Source: an uncultured Dehalococcoidia bacterium | Lineage (GTDB): Bacteria > Chloroflexota > Dehalococcoidia > Lucifugimonadales > Lucifugimonadaceae | Direction of reading: 5' to 3' | NCBI GenBank assembly: GCA_951812795.1 | Contig: OX638325.1 | Span: 2,256,277 to 2,320,276, forward strand | DNA: 64,000 nucleotides | Part shown: piece by piece, positions 26,594-36,235 of the stretch | Layout of the letters: each line of letters starts with the position of its first letter | How positions within the stretch are numbered: the first letter of the stretch is position 1 | The notes under the pieces: generated by a model | Seen by the model: only the letters and a program-made list of their open reading frames with translations | Told to the model about the DNA's origin: nothing | The model's database searches: none | Made by a program: the position numbers and the translations under genes

Positions 26594-28366
26594 ATGATTA
26601 AGCCTCGAATTACATCGACATCAATGGCAGTTGCACTCCTAGTGATGACGCTCGCCGCATTTGCCGTAATCGTCAGTTGTGGCGGAGAGGACCCCACGGC
26701 GACGTCGGTACCGGTCCAACCAACGGCAACCCAGGCGCCCGCAGCAACCGAAGCGCCCGCACCCACTGAAGCCCCCGAACCAACTGCGGCACCAGAGCCG
26801 ACCGCCGCAATGGCTCCAGATTCCGACGGCAAACGGGGCGGTTCGTTGATACGAGGTGTTTCGCGCACATTGCGGGCATGGGACTACAACACCGAAGCAG
26901 TGTGGTTCGCTCCTCAGAGCCTCCAACGCCACTACAGCAACCTCGTCAGATTCGACCCCGCCGACGGCACTACGATCATTCCAGATCTCGCAACCGAATG
27001 GGCCATCGCCGATGACGCCGCGGGAATCAATTTCACGATCCGAGACGGCGTCCAGTTCCACGACGGTCAGGGCTTGACACTCGAGGACATTAAGTGGACA
27101 TTCGAACGCTCTAAGTCGCCACCAGAAGGCGAACGCTACCCACGCTTGCTGGCGCTGCAAAGCATCACCGACATAACGATCATCGACGACAACAACATCA
27201 CCATCGCATACGAGAACCCGAACGCCGAATTCATCCAGAACTTCGCCGCCGCTTGGGGCATCGTTTTCGCCCAACACGTCATGGAGCAAGAAGGCGGAAT
27301 GAACGGACCCGATCGCGTTGTCGGTACCGGACCGTTCATCATCGATGATGCCGAGATGGAGGAATTCGTAACTTCGCGGAACAATCCCGATTACTTCCTC
27401 GATGCACCCGACGGCGATCCCTTCCCGTACCTCGACGAGATGACCACCGTGGCGTTGTCTGACGTCGAAGCGCGCATCGCGGCGATTCAGACCGGTCGCA
27501 TCGACATCGCCAGCTTCGACCCCGCCGAATTCGCCCCAGCCGTCGGCGCTCTGAATTCGATCGGCGACTCTGTACGCATGGAGATTTCACCTCTTGCCGG
27601 AATCAACTATCTCAGCATGAACGCGAACGGACCACCATTCGACGATTTGAAGGCACGCCGGGCCGCGTACCTGCTATTCGACCGATTGCGCATGCAGCAA
27701 CTCGAGAGTCTGCCCACTGGCGAATTCGCTTCCGTCCCCACTGGATTCTTCGGCACCGTAGACCCGTTTATCGACGAGATTCCCGACATCTGGGAAGTAA
27801 GCAAAGACACGAGAGAAGAAGCTGTTGCCGAAGGCAAGGCTTTGGCCGATGAGTTAGGGATCGATGGCTTCGAAATGGTCGTAAACTCACGATCGTTCTT
27901 CCAAGAGTTAGCACAACTCGCCGCCCAGGTCTACGCCGACGCCGGTTGGGAGGTCACCCTCAACGTCGGAGACTCCGCCGCGAATGCTGAACTCATCCAA
28001 AGCGCCAACTTTGAGATGTCGATGAGCACACCCAACGTCGTATTGCCCAGTGTTAGCGCATTCCTGCTCGAGCAATATCTACCCGGTGGTCGTGAGGCAA
28101 ACGCCGCTCCTCCACCCGACAAGATCTACGACCTGTTGACAGAACTGCAAGGCGCGACCGACCCGGTTGACGCCCAAGCTGCGACACGCGAGATCCAAAA
28201 GGTGATGCGAGAAGAGTGGATCCCGGTTGTGCCCATGGGCAAGCAGGTCGGTTCCAGCGAACTCGTCGCAAACCACGTCCAAGACCGTCCGGGCGCACTC
28301 GGACAGTGGTTCAACCTCCACACTTGGACCGACGTTTGGATCGACGAAAACTCGCCACGAAAGTAA
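26594..28366 (+). CDS. ABC transporter substrate-binding lipoprotein, family 5 (system D)
   Basis: A 590-residue binding protein with GGAGGA about 10 bases before the ATG. The signal peptide ends in IVSC with C29. Unlike the other six SBPs, its linker is Pro/Thr/Ala rich (repeats of APTEAPEPTAA) rather than a Val/Glu stalk. The SBP domain begins near GKRGGSLIRGVSRTLRAWDY and has DLATEWAIADDAAGINFTI, DGVQFHDGQGLTLEDIKWTF and GTGPFIIDD. The C-terminus is MREEWIPVVPMGKQ. It heads a plus-strand block of two permeases, a sulfatase and two ATPases. Confidence 0.93.
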   Translation: MIKPRITSTSMAVALLVMTLAAFAVIVSCGGEDPTATSVPVQPTATQAPAATEAPAPTEAPEPTAAPEPTAAMAPDSDGKRGGSLIRGVSRTLRAWDYNTEAVWFAPQSLQRHYSNLVRFDPADGTTIIPDLATEWAIADDAAGINFTIRDGVQFHDGQGLTLEDIKWTFERSKSPPEGERYPRLLALQSITDITIIDDNNITIAYENPNAEFIQNFAAAWGIVFAQHVMEQEGGMNGPDRVVGTGPFIIDDAEMEEFVTSRNNPDYFLDAPDGDPFPYLDEMTTVALSDVEARIAAIQTGRIDIASFDPAEFAPAVGALNSIGDSVRMEISPLAGINYLSMNANGPPFDDLKARRAAYLLFDRLRMQQLESLPTGEFASVPTGFFGTVDPFIDEIPDIWEVSKDTREEAVAEGKALADELGIDGFEMVVNSRSFFQELAQLAAQVYADAGWEVTLNVGDSAANAELIQSANFEMSMSTPNVVLPSVSAFLLEQYLPGGREANAAPPPDKIYDLLTELQGATDPVDAQAATREIQKVMREEWIPVVPMGKQVGSSELVANHVQDRPGALGQWFNLHTWTDVWIDENSPRK

Positions 28367-28385
28367 ATCGGATTTGGCGGCGATG

Positions 28386-28441
28386 TGATCCCGAATCGCT
28401 CGCCGCACAATCCAATTGCCGAGATGAACAGGTCGGGATCA
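28386..28441 (+). other. Possible long-loop hairpin after SBP D
   Basis: TGATCCCGA (28386-28394) and TCGGGATCA (28433-28441) form a 9-bp stem around 38 bases that contain a smaller GC-rich pairing. It is in the same relative place as the stronger hairpins of the other systems, but the support is weaker. Confidence 0.4.
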
Positions 28442-28466
28442 AACCGTCTGGACGAGATTTGATTCA

Positions 28467-29420
28467 GTGAGGGACTACATCATCAGACGAGTCCTGTTGC
28501 TAATCCCGAATCTCTTCATCTTGGCAACGCTGACGTTCTTCCTCGCGCGCGTCCTGCCGGGCGATGTGGCGCTCGGACTAGTCGCCGAAGACGGGAGTGT
28601 AATTGACCAGGAGGCGGTGCAGGTCATACGAGAACGTCTCGGCCTCAACGACCCCATGCCCGTCCAATATGCCCGTTGGATGCTCCAGCTATTGCAAGGC
28701 GACCTCGGCAAGTCAGACGTTAGCGATCTCTCCGTTGTCCACGTCGTCGCCGAAACCGCCGAGGTCACATTCCTTCTGGCCATACTTTCCGTCATCATCG
28801 GAGCGGCTATGGCGATACCCTTTGGCATCCTGTCCGCAATGATGCGAGGCAGGTGGCCCGACCAAGTAATAAGGACATTCTCAGCAGTCTTCCTCGCGCT
28901 GCCCAACTTCTGGCTCGGGATCTTGCTCCTCCTCGCATTAGTCACGTGGTTCAGCTGGAGCCCGCCAATCTTCCAAGAGACTTTCTTGGATGCTCCCGTC
29001 AAACAGTTCCAACGACTAATCCTTCCCGCCGTCGCAATCGGTACCTCATTCGCCGCAGTCGCCACGCGCCTCACCCGTTCCACAATGTTGGAAGTCCTCA
29101 ACCAGGACTACATCAGAACCGCACGCGCCAAAGGGCTATTCCCGAACCGCGTTATCATCCGTCACGCTCTGCCCAACGCCGTACTCCCCATCATCACGCT
29201 ATCCGCACTGCTGTTCGCCGGTCTACTCAACGGGGCAGTGGTCCTCGAACGCATCTTCGCTCTCCCCGGCATGGGCGTCGAAATCGTTACGGCAACATCC
29301 GAACGGGACTTCCAGTTGCTTCAAGGCCTCGTGCTAGTCCTCGGTGCCTTTGTAATGGTTTGGATGCTCCTAATCGACTTGGTATATGTCGCCTTAGACA
29401 AACGCATTCAACTCGAATGA
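28467..29420 (+). CDS. ABC transporter permease, DppB/OppB type (system D)
   Basis: A 317-residue permease. The start is GTG at 28467 (MRDYIIRRVLLLIPNLFIL). An external loop has RLGLNDPMPVQYARWMLQLL, the coupling helix is RAKGLFPNRVIIRHALPNA, and the C-terminus is LLIDLVYVALDKRIQLE. The stop codon overlaps the ATG of the next permease (ATGA at 29417-29420), a sign of translational coupling. It follows the SBP gene by 100 bases. Confidence 0.93.
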   Translation: MRDYIIRRVLLLIPNLFILATLTFFLARVLPGDVALGLVAEDGSVIDQEAVQVIRERLGLNDPMPVQYARWMLQLLQGDLGKSDVSDLSVVHVVAETAEVTFLLAILSVIIGAAMAIPFGILSAMMRGRWPDQVIRTFSAVFLALPNFWLGILLLLALVTWFSWSPPIFQETFLDAPVKQFQRLILPAVAIGTSFAAVATRLTRSTMLEVLNQDYIRTARAKGLFPNRVIIRHALPNAVLPIITLSALLFAGLLNGAVVLERIFALPGMGVEIVTATSERDFQLLQGLVLVLGAFVMVWMLLIDLVYVALDKRIQLE

Positions 29421-30322
29421 TTACCGCAACCAACAATCCAGAGCTATCACCAACCCGAGCCAACCGCACTGGCTCAGCCGCCTGGCGCATTATGCGCAGG
29501 CATCCGACCGGTGCCGTAGGTCTGGTGATCACCATCCTCATATTGCTGTTCATCCTCAGTGCCGGAATCCTTACGCCACACAAATACGATCGGACGCTGA
29601 GCGGCAAAGCGGCACCGATGATGTCTCGGGGTTTTGATGACGAGTTACTGGTCTTGGGTGGCGACGAGCTCGGCCGCGATGTCCTGACTCGTCTCCAACA
29701 CGCCGGCAGAACATCCTTCGTCATCGGACTCGCCGCACCGCTGCTGGGCGTAACCCTCGGAACCATCATCGGCATCGTCAGCGCCTACCGCGGCGGAATC
29801 GTCGACCTCCTTGTACAACGCGTCGTCGACGTCCTCATATCTCTACCCGGACTAGTCCTCGCCATGGCCGTTACCCTTGCATTGGGATTCTCTGTTTGGG
29901 GGGTGATCATCGCGCTATCGCTCAACGTTGTAGGGGGTTCATCACGCGTCGTACGCTCCCACGCCCTCACCCAATCCCAACTCGAATACGTCCAAGCCGC
30001 CCGAGCACTCGGCGCGTCCGACCTGCGCATCATATTCCGCCACCTGCTACCAAACTCCATGGCCGTATCATTGGTTCTCTTCACCGTTGGAGTCGGCGCG
30101 GCAATCACCGCCGAAGCCGGACTCAGCTTCCTCGGACTCGGCGTCCAACCGCCAACACCTAGCTGGGGCAACATGCTCACATTCGCCCAGCAATACTTCC
30201 GATTCGGCGCACACATCGCCGTAATCCCCGGACTCACAATCGCCATCGTCGTCTTTGCAATCAACCTCGTCGGCGATTCACTCCGTGACGTGCTCGACCC
30301 ACATTTGAGAGGCAGAGGATAA
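29417..30322 (+). CDS. ABC transporter permease, DppC/OppC type (system D)
   Basis: A 301-residue permease. The open frame extends far upstream inside the DppB gene, but the ATG at 29417, overlapping the preceding TGA by four bases, fits the family's N-terminus (WRIMRRHPTGAVGLVITILI). It shows LGGDELGRDVLTRLQHAG, with GGDELGRD in place of the usual GTDxxGRD; the coupling segment AARALGASDLRIIFRHLLP; GLSFLGLGVQPPTPSWGNML; and the C-terminal NLVGDSLRDVLDPHLRG. It precedes a sulfatase gene by 52 bases. Confidence 0.92.
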   Translation: MITATNNPELSPTRANRTGSAAWRIMRRHPTGAVGLVITILILLFILSAGILTPHKYDRTLSGKAAPMMSRGFDDELLVLGGDELGRDVLTRLQHAGRTSFVIGLAAPLLGVTLGTIIGIVSAYRGGIVDLLVQRVVDVLISLPGLVLAMAVTLALGFSVWGVIIALSLNVVGGSSRVVRSHALTQSQLEYVQAARALGASDLRIIFRHLLPNSMAVSLVLFTVGVGAAITAEAGLSFLGLGVQPPTPSWGNMLTFAQQYFRFGAHIAVIPGLTIAIVVFAINLVGDSLRDVLDPHLRGRG

Positions 30323-30374
30323 TTTCACCTCAACCTAAAGGCCTGACCGAACTAAACCATCACACGAAACGACC

Positions 30375-32057
30375 ATGACCACAAACTCCCTCCCCAACGT
30401 AATCTTCATCGTCGCCGACCAACTCAAGGCAACGGCGCTCCAAATGTACTCCGAGATCGGCATCCCAACGCCATCTTTCGAACGAATGGCCAGCGAAGGC
30501 GTCATGTACCGCCACGCCGTCACGCCCCACGCCCTCTGCGTCCCCGCACGCGTCTCCATGATGACCGGACGATACGCCCACTCCACCGGCGCGCGCCGCA
30601 ACGAAACCCTCATGCCATCCGGACAACTCCACGCCTTCCGAATCTGGAAAGAACTCGGCTACACCACCGGACTCATCGGCAAGAACCACTGCTTTATAGA
30701 GCAAGACGACCTCGACCTACTAGACGTCCGCTGCGAGATGTCGCACGGAGGATTGTCCAGAAACAACTACAAAGGCGAAATCGCCGGAAACAAAGGCATG
30801 GAGTGGGTCGTCCCCGAAGACATCATCACCGAAGCCCACTCCACCCGAGCCAACATGCCCGAACAGAGCCGCAGCTTCGGTTACGCCGTCACCGATCACC
30901 CCATCGAGGGCTACTCCAGCGCCGCTCTCACGACCCAAACTAAGGCATTCATCGACCAATTTGGCAGCACCAAAGACGACCCCAACCGTAAGCCATTCGC
31001 CCTCCTCCTCTCATACCCCGACCCGCATCATCCGCTCGAAGCCCCGCGCAAATTCGCCGACATGATCCCACCGGAAAGCGTCGTCATGCCCCCTCAGCGA
31101 GACGACGAGTACACCGACGGCACAATCCCGACCCGCAACCGCCAGCTCCACGACATGCTCGGCGTCAGCGTCGACGACCCTGAGCACGTCCGCAACGCAA
31201 TGGCCGTCTACATGGCTATGACCCGCTTCGTCGACGACGGCATCGGAAAGGTCCTCGACCATCTCGACGAAACCGGCCTACGCGAAAACACCATCGTAGT
31301 CTTCACCGCCGACCACGGCGACTTCAACGGCGAGCACGACATGCTCGGTAAGGGCGGCGTCTTCTACGACTGTCTCACCCGCGTCCCAATGCTCGTCTCA
31401 TGGCCCGCGGGCGGAGTCCCATGCGGAACCCAAGACGACTCCATGGCCAACACCATCGACCTCCTACCCACAATCCTCCAACTCACCGGCGTCACCGACT
31501 TCAACGCCAACCCACCGAACGAACCCGGCGACGAAATCGCACCGGCCGGACCTCGATTGACACACGATGTCGCCTCGGATTGGATCACCTCAGAAACCCT
31601 CCGACGCATCCAAGGCCGACCACTACCAACCGCAACTGATTCGCCTCTCCGCTCCGCCGCTTTCAGCGAATACGGCACCGGCGGCACCGCACTCACTGAT
31701 GAAGACCTACACCAACTAATGGAGAGAGGCTACGAAGGCCGCAAGCTCCTCATGGAAACCCTTTGGATCCGAGAAGCCGAAGGCCGACGACGCATGGTCC
31801 GTACCAACGACTGGAAATTCGTCACCGACCCCGGCAGCGACGATCTCGATGAACTCTACGACCTCAACGCCGACCCGTGGGAGCTCACCAACGTAGCCAA
31901 CGACCCCGCAAACATCCCCGTAATCTCCGAAATGCGCGCTCTCCTCATGGAGTGGGCCACCGCCACCGAGGACTACGACCCCGTGCCCCTGCCTACCACC
32001 CTCGGCCGACTCGTCTACATCGCATCCGAAGGCCGATGGGGAACCACACGCGGCTAA
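30375..32057 (+). CDS. Sulfatase-family hydrolase within transporter D operon
   Basis: A 560-residue member of the alkaline-phosphatase-like sulfatase family. The active-site signature C55-V-P-A-R59 is present; in this family that Cys is converted to formylglycine. The metal site includes D15-Q16 (VADQLK) and the later TADHGDFNGEHDMLGKGG block. D-Q rather than D-D in the first motif is seen in choline-sulfatase and phosphonate-monoester-hydrolase-like members. There is no signal peptide, so it is likely cytoplasmic and acts on imported substrate. It lies between the permease and ATPase genes of transporter D (6 bases before the ATPase), which suggests that the transporter imports a sulfate ester. 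Substrate unknown. Confidence 0.9.
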   Translation: MTTNSLPNVIFIVADQLKATALQMYSEIGIPTPSFERMASEGVMYRHAVTPHALCVPARVSMMTGRYAHSTGARRNETLMPSGQLHAFRIWKELGYTTGLIGKNHCFIEQDDLDLLDVRCEMSHGGLSRNNYKGEIAGNKGMEWVVPEDIITEAHSTRANMPEQSRSFGYAVTDHPIEGYSSAALTTQTKAFIDQFGSTKDDPNRKPFALLLSYPDPHHPLEAPRKFADMIPPESVVMPPQRDDEYTDGTIPTRNRQLHDMLGVSVDDPEHVRNAMAVYMAMTRFVDDGIGKVLDHLDETGLRENTIVVFTADHGDFNGEHDMLGKGGVFYDCLTRVPMLVSWPAGGVPCGTQDDSMANTIDLLPTILQLTGVTDFNANPPNEPGDEIAPAGPRLTHDVASDWITSETLRRIQGRPLPTATDSPLRSAAFSEYGTGGTALTDEDLHQLMERGYEGRKLLMETLWIREAEGRRRMVRTNDWKFVTDPGSDDLDELYDLNADPWELTNVANDPANIPVISEMRALLMEWATATEDYDPVPLPTTLGRLVYIASEGRWGTTRG

Positions 32058-32063
32058 CACATA

Positions 32064-33092
32064 ATGCCCCTGCTAGAAATCGAAAACCTCAAAACCTACT
32101 TCTACGGCGATGACACCGTAGTCAAGGCCGTTGACGGCATCAGCTACAACATCGAAGAAGGCGAAACCGTCGCGCTAGTAGGGGAGAGCGGCTGCGGAAA
32201 ATCCGTCAGTTCCCTCAGCATACTCGGCCTCATCCCATCGCCGCCCGGCCGCATCGTAGACGGCGAAGTCCGCTTCCGCGACACCGACCTCCTCCAACTT
32301 CAGCCATCAGACATGCGGAGATACCGAAGCCGCCGCATCGCCATGGTCTTCCAAGAACCCATGTCGTCCCTAAACCCCGTCATCAACATCGAAACCCAGC
32401 TCACCGAAGGCATGATCACCCAACTCGGCCTCACTAACCGCCAAGCCAAAGACCGTGCCCTCGAACTCCTCGAAACCGTCGGCATCTCCGATCCCGAACG
32501 ACGCCTCGCACAGTTCCCACACGAATTTTCCGGCGGCATGAGACAACGCGTCATGATCGCCATCGCCCTCAGCTGCGAACCCGACCTCATCATCGCCGAC
32601 GAACCAACAACCTCCCTCGACGTCACCATCCAAGCCCAGATCCTCGACCTCATGCAGACCCTGACCCGCGACCGCGGCATGGCCCTGCTCCTCATCACCC
32701 ACAACCTCGGCGTCGTCGCCCGCTACGTCGAGCGTATCAACATCATGTACGCCGGACGCATCATCGAACACGGCTCATCAACCGACATCTTCGAGAAACC
32801 ATCTCACCCCTACACCGTCGGACTCCTCAACTCCATCCCCCGCATCGACCGCGACACCCGCTCCAGCCTCGACCCCATCCCCGGCCAACCCCCAGACCTC
32901 GCCCACCTGCCCGACGGCTGCCACTTCGCCGAACGCTGCCGCAACAGAATCGACCGTTGCACCCGCGAATACCCACAAACCATCCAAGTCGAACCACGCC
33001 ACACATCCACATGCTGGGTAGCCAACGAAATCCACAGCAACACCGCACAACCCACCCCCTTGATGCCCAAGGGGGAATTAAAGGGGGTTTAG
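32064..33092 (+). CDS. ABC transporter ATP-binding protein, DppD/OppD type (system D)
   Basis: A 342-residue ATPase with Walker A GESGCGKSVSS, signature FSGGMRQRVMIAIAL, Walker B LIIADEPTTSLDVT and the Cys-containing tail LPDGCHFAERCRNRIDRC. The last 13 or so residues (TPLMPKGELKGV) and the stop codon are encoded by a dispersed repeat (33057-33090) rather than family sequence, so the original 3' end has probably been replaced. The conserved part ends just before it and looks complete. It is 6 bases after the sulfatase gene and about 376 bases before its partner ATPase, a gap filled with repeats. Confidence 0.93.
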   Translation: MPLLEIENLKTYFYGDDTVVKAVDGISYNIEEGETVALVGESGCGKSVSSLSILGLIPSPPGRIVDGEVRFRDTDLLQLQPSDMRRYRSRRIAMVFQEPMSSLNPVINIETQLTEGMITQLGLTNRQAKDRALELLETVGISDPERRLAQFPHEFSGGMRQRVMIAIALSCEPDLIIADEPTTSLDVTIQAQILDLMQTLTRDRGMALLLITHNLGVVARYVERINIMYAGRIIEHGSSTDIFEKPSHPYTVGLLNSIPRIDRDTRSSLDPIPGQPPDLAHLPDGCHFAERCRNRIDRCTREYPQTIQVEPRHTSTCWVANEIHSNTAQPTPLMPKGELKGV

Positions 33093-33190
33093 ACATGGCG
33101 TTTCCCTTCGCACTCCGTCGCCCATCCCCGTCATGCCCGCGCTTACGCCGTCATTCCGGCGAAAGCCGGAATCCAGGGGGAGCGGTGGGG
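33093..33190. repeat. Partial dispersed palindrome between ATPase genes
   Basis: GTCATTCCGGCGAAAGCCGG and AATCCAGGGGGAG (about 33151-33183) form a truncated copy of the MITE interior, without terminal inverted repeats. Confidence 0.6.
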
Positions 33191-33543
33191 TTGCCCCCGC
33201 TAGCGGGGGAAATGTCCGCAGGACAAAGGGGGCCTACAAGGCAAACACCCAAGAATCACATCCGCAAACAGTAACCCAATGGTCACCACCCAACAAAACA
33301 TTACCACCACCACCCCCGTCATTCCCGCGCAGGCGGGCGCTTCAGCGGACGGAACGCCCATCCAGAGGGGCTGGGCAGGGTTGCCCCCGCTAGCGGGGGA
33401 AATGTCCGAATGACAAAGGGGGCCCGCAAGGCAAACACCCAAGAATCACATCCGCAAACAGTAACCCAATGGTCGCCACCCAACAAAACATGACCACCAC
33501 CACCCCCGTCATTCCCGCGCACGCGGGCGCTTCAGCGGACGGA
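33191..33543. repeat. Direct duplication (190-bp offset) covering the 5' end of the next ATPase gene
   Basis: 33191-33353 is repeated at 33381-33543 with few changes. Each copy holds the repeat GCTAGCGGGGGAAATGTCCG, the leader CAAACAGTAACCCAATGGTC and the first codons of the ATPase gene. The first copy runs into a stop, so only the second leads into the gene. Confidence 0.85.
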
Positions 33544-34563
33544 ACGTCCACCCAGGACCCACACCCCCCAGTCCTCATCGACGTCGAAAACCTCAGCGTC
33601 GAGTTCCCCGTCAGCTCCGGTACCCTATTCTCCCGCAACCGCGCCACACTCCACGCCGTCGACAACGTCTCCCTCAGTATCCGCAAAGGCGAAAGCCTAG
33701 GACTAGTAGGGGAGAGCGGAAGCGGTAAAACCACACTCGGACGCGCCATCCTCCACCTGCAAAAAGCAACTAACGGCAGAGTCCTCTTCGAAGGCCAACC
33801 CATCAACACCATGCGCGGCCGCGAACTCCGCAACCTCCGCCGCCGCATGCAGATCATCTTCCAAGACCCGTACAGCTCCCTCGACCCCCGCATGTCCGCC
33901 GGCGCAATCATCGGCGAAGGCATCACCATCCACAACCTCGCATCCACCCGCGCCGACTACAACCGCCGAGTCGCCGAACTACTCGAAATGGTCGGCCTCA
34001 ACCCCGAAATGGCCCGACGCTTCCCCCACGAATTCAGCGGCGGACAACGCCAGCGCATCGGCATCGCACGCGCCCTCGCCGTCGAACCCGACTTCATAAT
34101 CTGCGACGAACCCGTATCCGCCCTCGACGTCTCCATCCAAGCCCAGATCCTATCCCTCCTCGCAAACCTCCAATCCGAACTCGGCCTCACCTACCTCTTC
34201 GTCGCCCACGACCTCTCCGTAGTCCGCCACATCAGCGACCGCGTCGCCGTCATGTACCTCGGACGAATCGTCGAAATCGCAACCAGCGCCGACCTCTACA
34301 GCAACCCCCAACACCCCTACACCTACGCCCTCATCTCCGGCATCCCCGTACCCGACCCCCGCATCGAAGCCCGACGCCAAAGAGTCGTCCTCGGAGGCGA
34401 ACCCGCCAACCCCGCTAACCCACCAACCGGCTGCCACTTCCACCCCCGCTGCCCCTTCGCCACCGAACAATGCACCACCGAAAAACCCCAACTCCGCCAA
34501 ACCAACACCAACCGCCAAGTATCCTGCCACCGCTCCGAAGAACTAACGCTAGAAGGCGTCTAA
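33469..34563 (+). CDS. ABC transporter ATP-binding protein, DppF/OppF type (system D)
   Basis: A 364-residue ATPase with Walker [14 protein letters not shown], signature [15 protein letters not shown], Walker [15 protein letters not shown] and the Cys tail [18 protein letters not shown]. The family domain begins near residue 36 ([13 protein letters not shown]). The preceding residues ([18 protein letters not shown]) are encoded by a dispersed repeat, and this 5' region is duplicated 190 bp upstream. No Shine-Dalgarno is visible, and ATG at 33490 is an alternative start. It is the last gene of transporter D, followed at once by a tandem repeat array. Confidence 0.92.
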   Translation: MVATQQNMTTTTPVIPAHAGASADGTSTQDPHPPVLIDVENLSVEFPVSSGTLFSRNRATLHAVDNVSLSIRKGESLGLVGESGSGKTTLGRAILHLQKATNGRVLFEGQPINTMRGRELRNLRRRMQIIFQDPYSSLDPRMSAGAIIGEGITIHNLASTRADYNRRVAELLEMVGLNPEMARRFPHEFSGGQRQRIGIARALAVEPDFIICDEPVSALDVSIQAQILSLLANLQSELGLTYLFVAHDLSVVRHISDRVAVMYLGRIVEIATSADLYSNPQHPYTYALISGIPVPDPRIEARRQRVVLGGEPANPANPPTGCHFHPRCPFATEQCTTEKPQLRQTNTNRQVSCHRSEELTLEGV

Positions 34564-34570
34564 ATCCCGC

Positions 34571-35270
34571 CATCCAATCCCCCTCCTTCCGGAGGGGGTT
34601 AGGGCGAGGCCCTCCCGTTCGCGCAGCGAAGGGGACGCGGAGCCCAAAAGACCGACACAAGAACGCAGGGGATGCCCGCGCCGGAACCCCAACGCCACCC
34701 CAAACGCAACTCCCCTCCGCCACCCCGTCACTCCGAACGGATCGCCCCTCCCGCACCCCGTCATTCTGAACGGAACGAAGCGCAGTGAAGAATCTCCCCG
34801 CCACCATCGCACACGACCACCAGATCGCCCGTCCTCAGAAGGCATCCAATCCCCCCTCCTTCAGGAGGGGGCCAGGGGAGGCCCCTCCCCTTCGCGGAGC
34901 GAAGCGAACGCAGGTGATGCCCGCGCCGGAACCCCAACGCCACCCCAAACGCGACTCCCCTCCCACACCTTGTCATTCTGAACGGAGCGAAGCGCAGTGA
35001 AGAATCTCCCCGCCACCATCCCACACGACCACCAGATCGCCCGTCCTCAGAAGGCATCCAATCCCCCCTCCTTCAGGAGGGGGCTAGGGGGAGGCCCCTT
35101 CCCCTTCGCCCAGCGAAGGGGACTCGGAGCGAATCGAACGCAGGGAATGCTCGCAACACCATCCCAAACCCAACGCCCGCCCTCACTTGTCTTCCCGAAC
35201 GAACCGCCCCTCCCACACCTTGTCATTCTGAACGGAGCGAAGAGCAGTGAAGAATCTCCCTCGCCAACAT
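34571..35270. repeat. Three-unit tandem array of dispersed repeats
   Basis: Units start at CATCCAAT at 34571, 34843 and 35055 (offsets 272 and 212 bp). Each holds a CTCCTTC-GGAGGGGG hairpin, a TTCGC-GCGAA hairpin followed by a GCGAACGCAGG-type tail, and a TCATTCTGAACGGA-CGAAG-GCAGTGAAGAATCTC element (34761, 34973, 35223). It fills the 778-bp gap between convergent genes and contains no credible gene. Its hairpins could act as terminators for transporter D. Confidence 0.8.
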
Positions 35271-35341
35271 CGCACACCACCACATCCCCCATTTCCTTTT
35301 AAACGACACCTTCATCCCAAGAGCGAAATATCGCAAACGTC

Positions 35342-36223
35342 TCAAGCATCCCCAAATACGAACCGATCCCCGCACCGCGTGCAATAACCCGCATCCGATC
35401 GATTGACCGTTTTGCATTGGCTACAAACCAGTTCGCAGTCCATACCGTCAGTACTCTGTCCACAGAATCGGCAGTAATTACTGATCACGCTGATTGAATT
35501 GCCGCAAGCAAGACAGTTGATTTGAGGATAGTTGCGTCGGAAGCGAAACGGAGACACGGAGTTGGCCCACTCGAATCTCCGGAGGAGCCACCAGATGCCG
35601 ATCGGAACGCTCACCAGTGCGACAACGACCGCGATGGGCGCAACTTCGGATGCCACTAAAGATAAGTTGAAAAACGCATGCGCCAATGATGCAGCGATTA
35701 TTCCAGCGGCCAGAACGAACGCTCCCATAAACCCCATGAACTTCGATCTCCCCAACGCATAACCCCATAAACCGCTCCAAATTACATGTCCTACGGTCGA
35801 CAGCGGTGCTCTGAAGATCATCACTTCAGGCCCGTAATCGATGGTGTAGATCAAGTTCTCAAGGGATGCGAAACCCAGACTCGCCGCCGCCGCGTAAACC
35901 AATCCGTCGCTCGGTTCGTCGAAGTGCAACGTCCGATACGCTCCCAAACGCACTACAAGGAACTTCGCCAGTTCTTCCACGGTGGCGGCGATGAAGATCG
36001 TCCGGAGCAACATCGTAGATAATTGCATGTGCGGATCGAATATCGAATCAACGTCATACGTTAGGTGCAGTATGCCCACCGGTACGGTTGAAACCATACC
36101 GAGTGCAAAGGTTAAAGCGATCAACTTCTTCGGCTCAGGTCGATAACGGTCTTTACGCGCGAAGAACCACAACCAAAACGCGCCCGGCGCAAAGGCCAGT
36201 GAAGGGAAGATCAGCCAATCCAT
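35342..36223 (-). CDS. PrsW-family intramembrane protease with C-terminal zinc ribbons
   Basis: A 293-residue membrane protein. The N-terminal two thirds show the PrsW pattern: E83-E84-L-A-K87 in a membrane span, GFASLEN with E122, H146 in GHVIWSG, and H182-A-F-F-N186, the presumed metal/catalytic residues of this metalloprotease-like family. The C-terminal 65 residues form two zinc ribbons (CLACG...CRFCG and CSQC...CTRCG). PrsW proteins cut membrane-anchored anti-sigma factors, but no such target is seen here. It is followed on the same strand by proteins sharing the zinc ribbons, which suggests a common assembly. Confidence 0.82.
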   Translation of the reverse strand: MDWLIFPSLAFAPGAFWLWFFARKDRYRPEPKKLIALTFALGMVSTVPVGILHLTYDVDSIFDPHMQLSTMLLRTIFIAATVEELAKFLVVRLGAYRTLHFDEPSDGLVYAAAASLGFASLENLIYTIDYGPEVMIFRAPLSTVGHVIWSGLWGYALGRSKFMGFMGAFVLAAGIIAASLAHAFFNLSLVASEVAPIAVVVALVSVPIGIWWLLRRFEWANSVSPFRFRRNYPQINCLACGNSISVISNYCRFCGQSTDGMDCELVCSQCKTVNRSDAGYCTRCGDRFVFGDA

Positions 36224-36235
36224 GGCGAGAATCGT

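Noticed and set aside
28853..29416. Upstream extension of the system D DppC-type permease frame
   Set aside because: It lies inside the DppB-type gene in another frame and has no permease similarity. The ATGA overlap at 29417 gives a natural start.
34785..35302. Short frames within the tandem repeat array
   Set aside because: They are translations of dispersed repeats (PPSFRRGLGG-like), repeated identically in each unit, with no ribosome sites.
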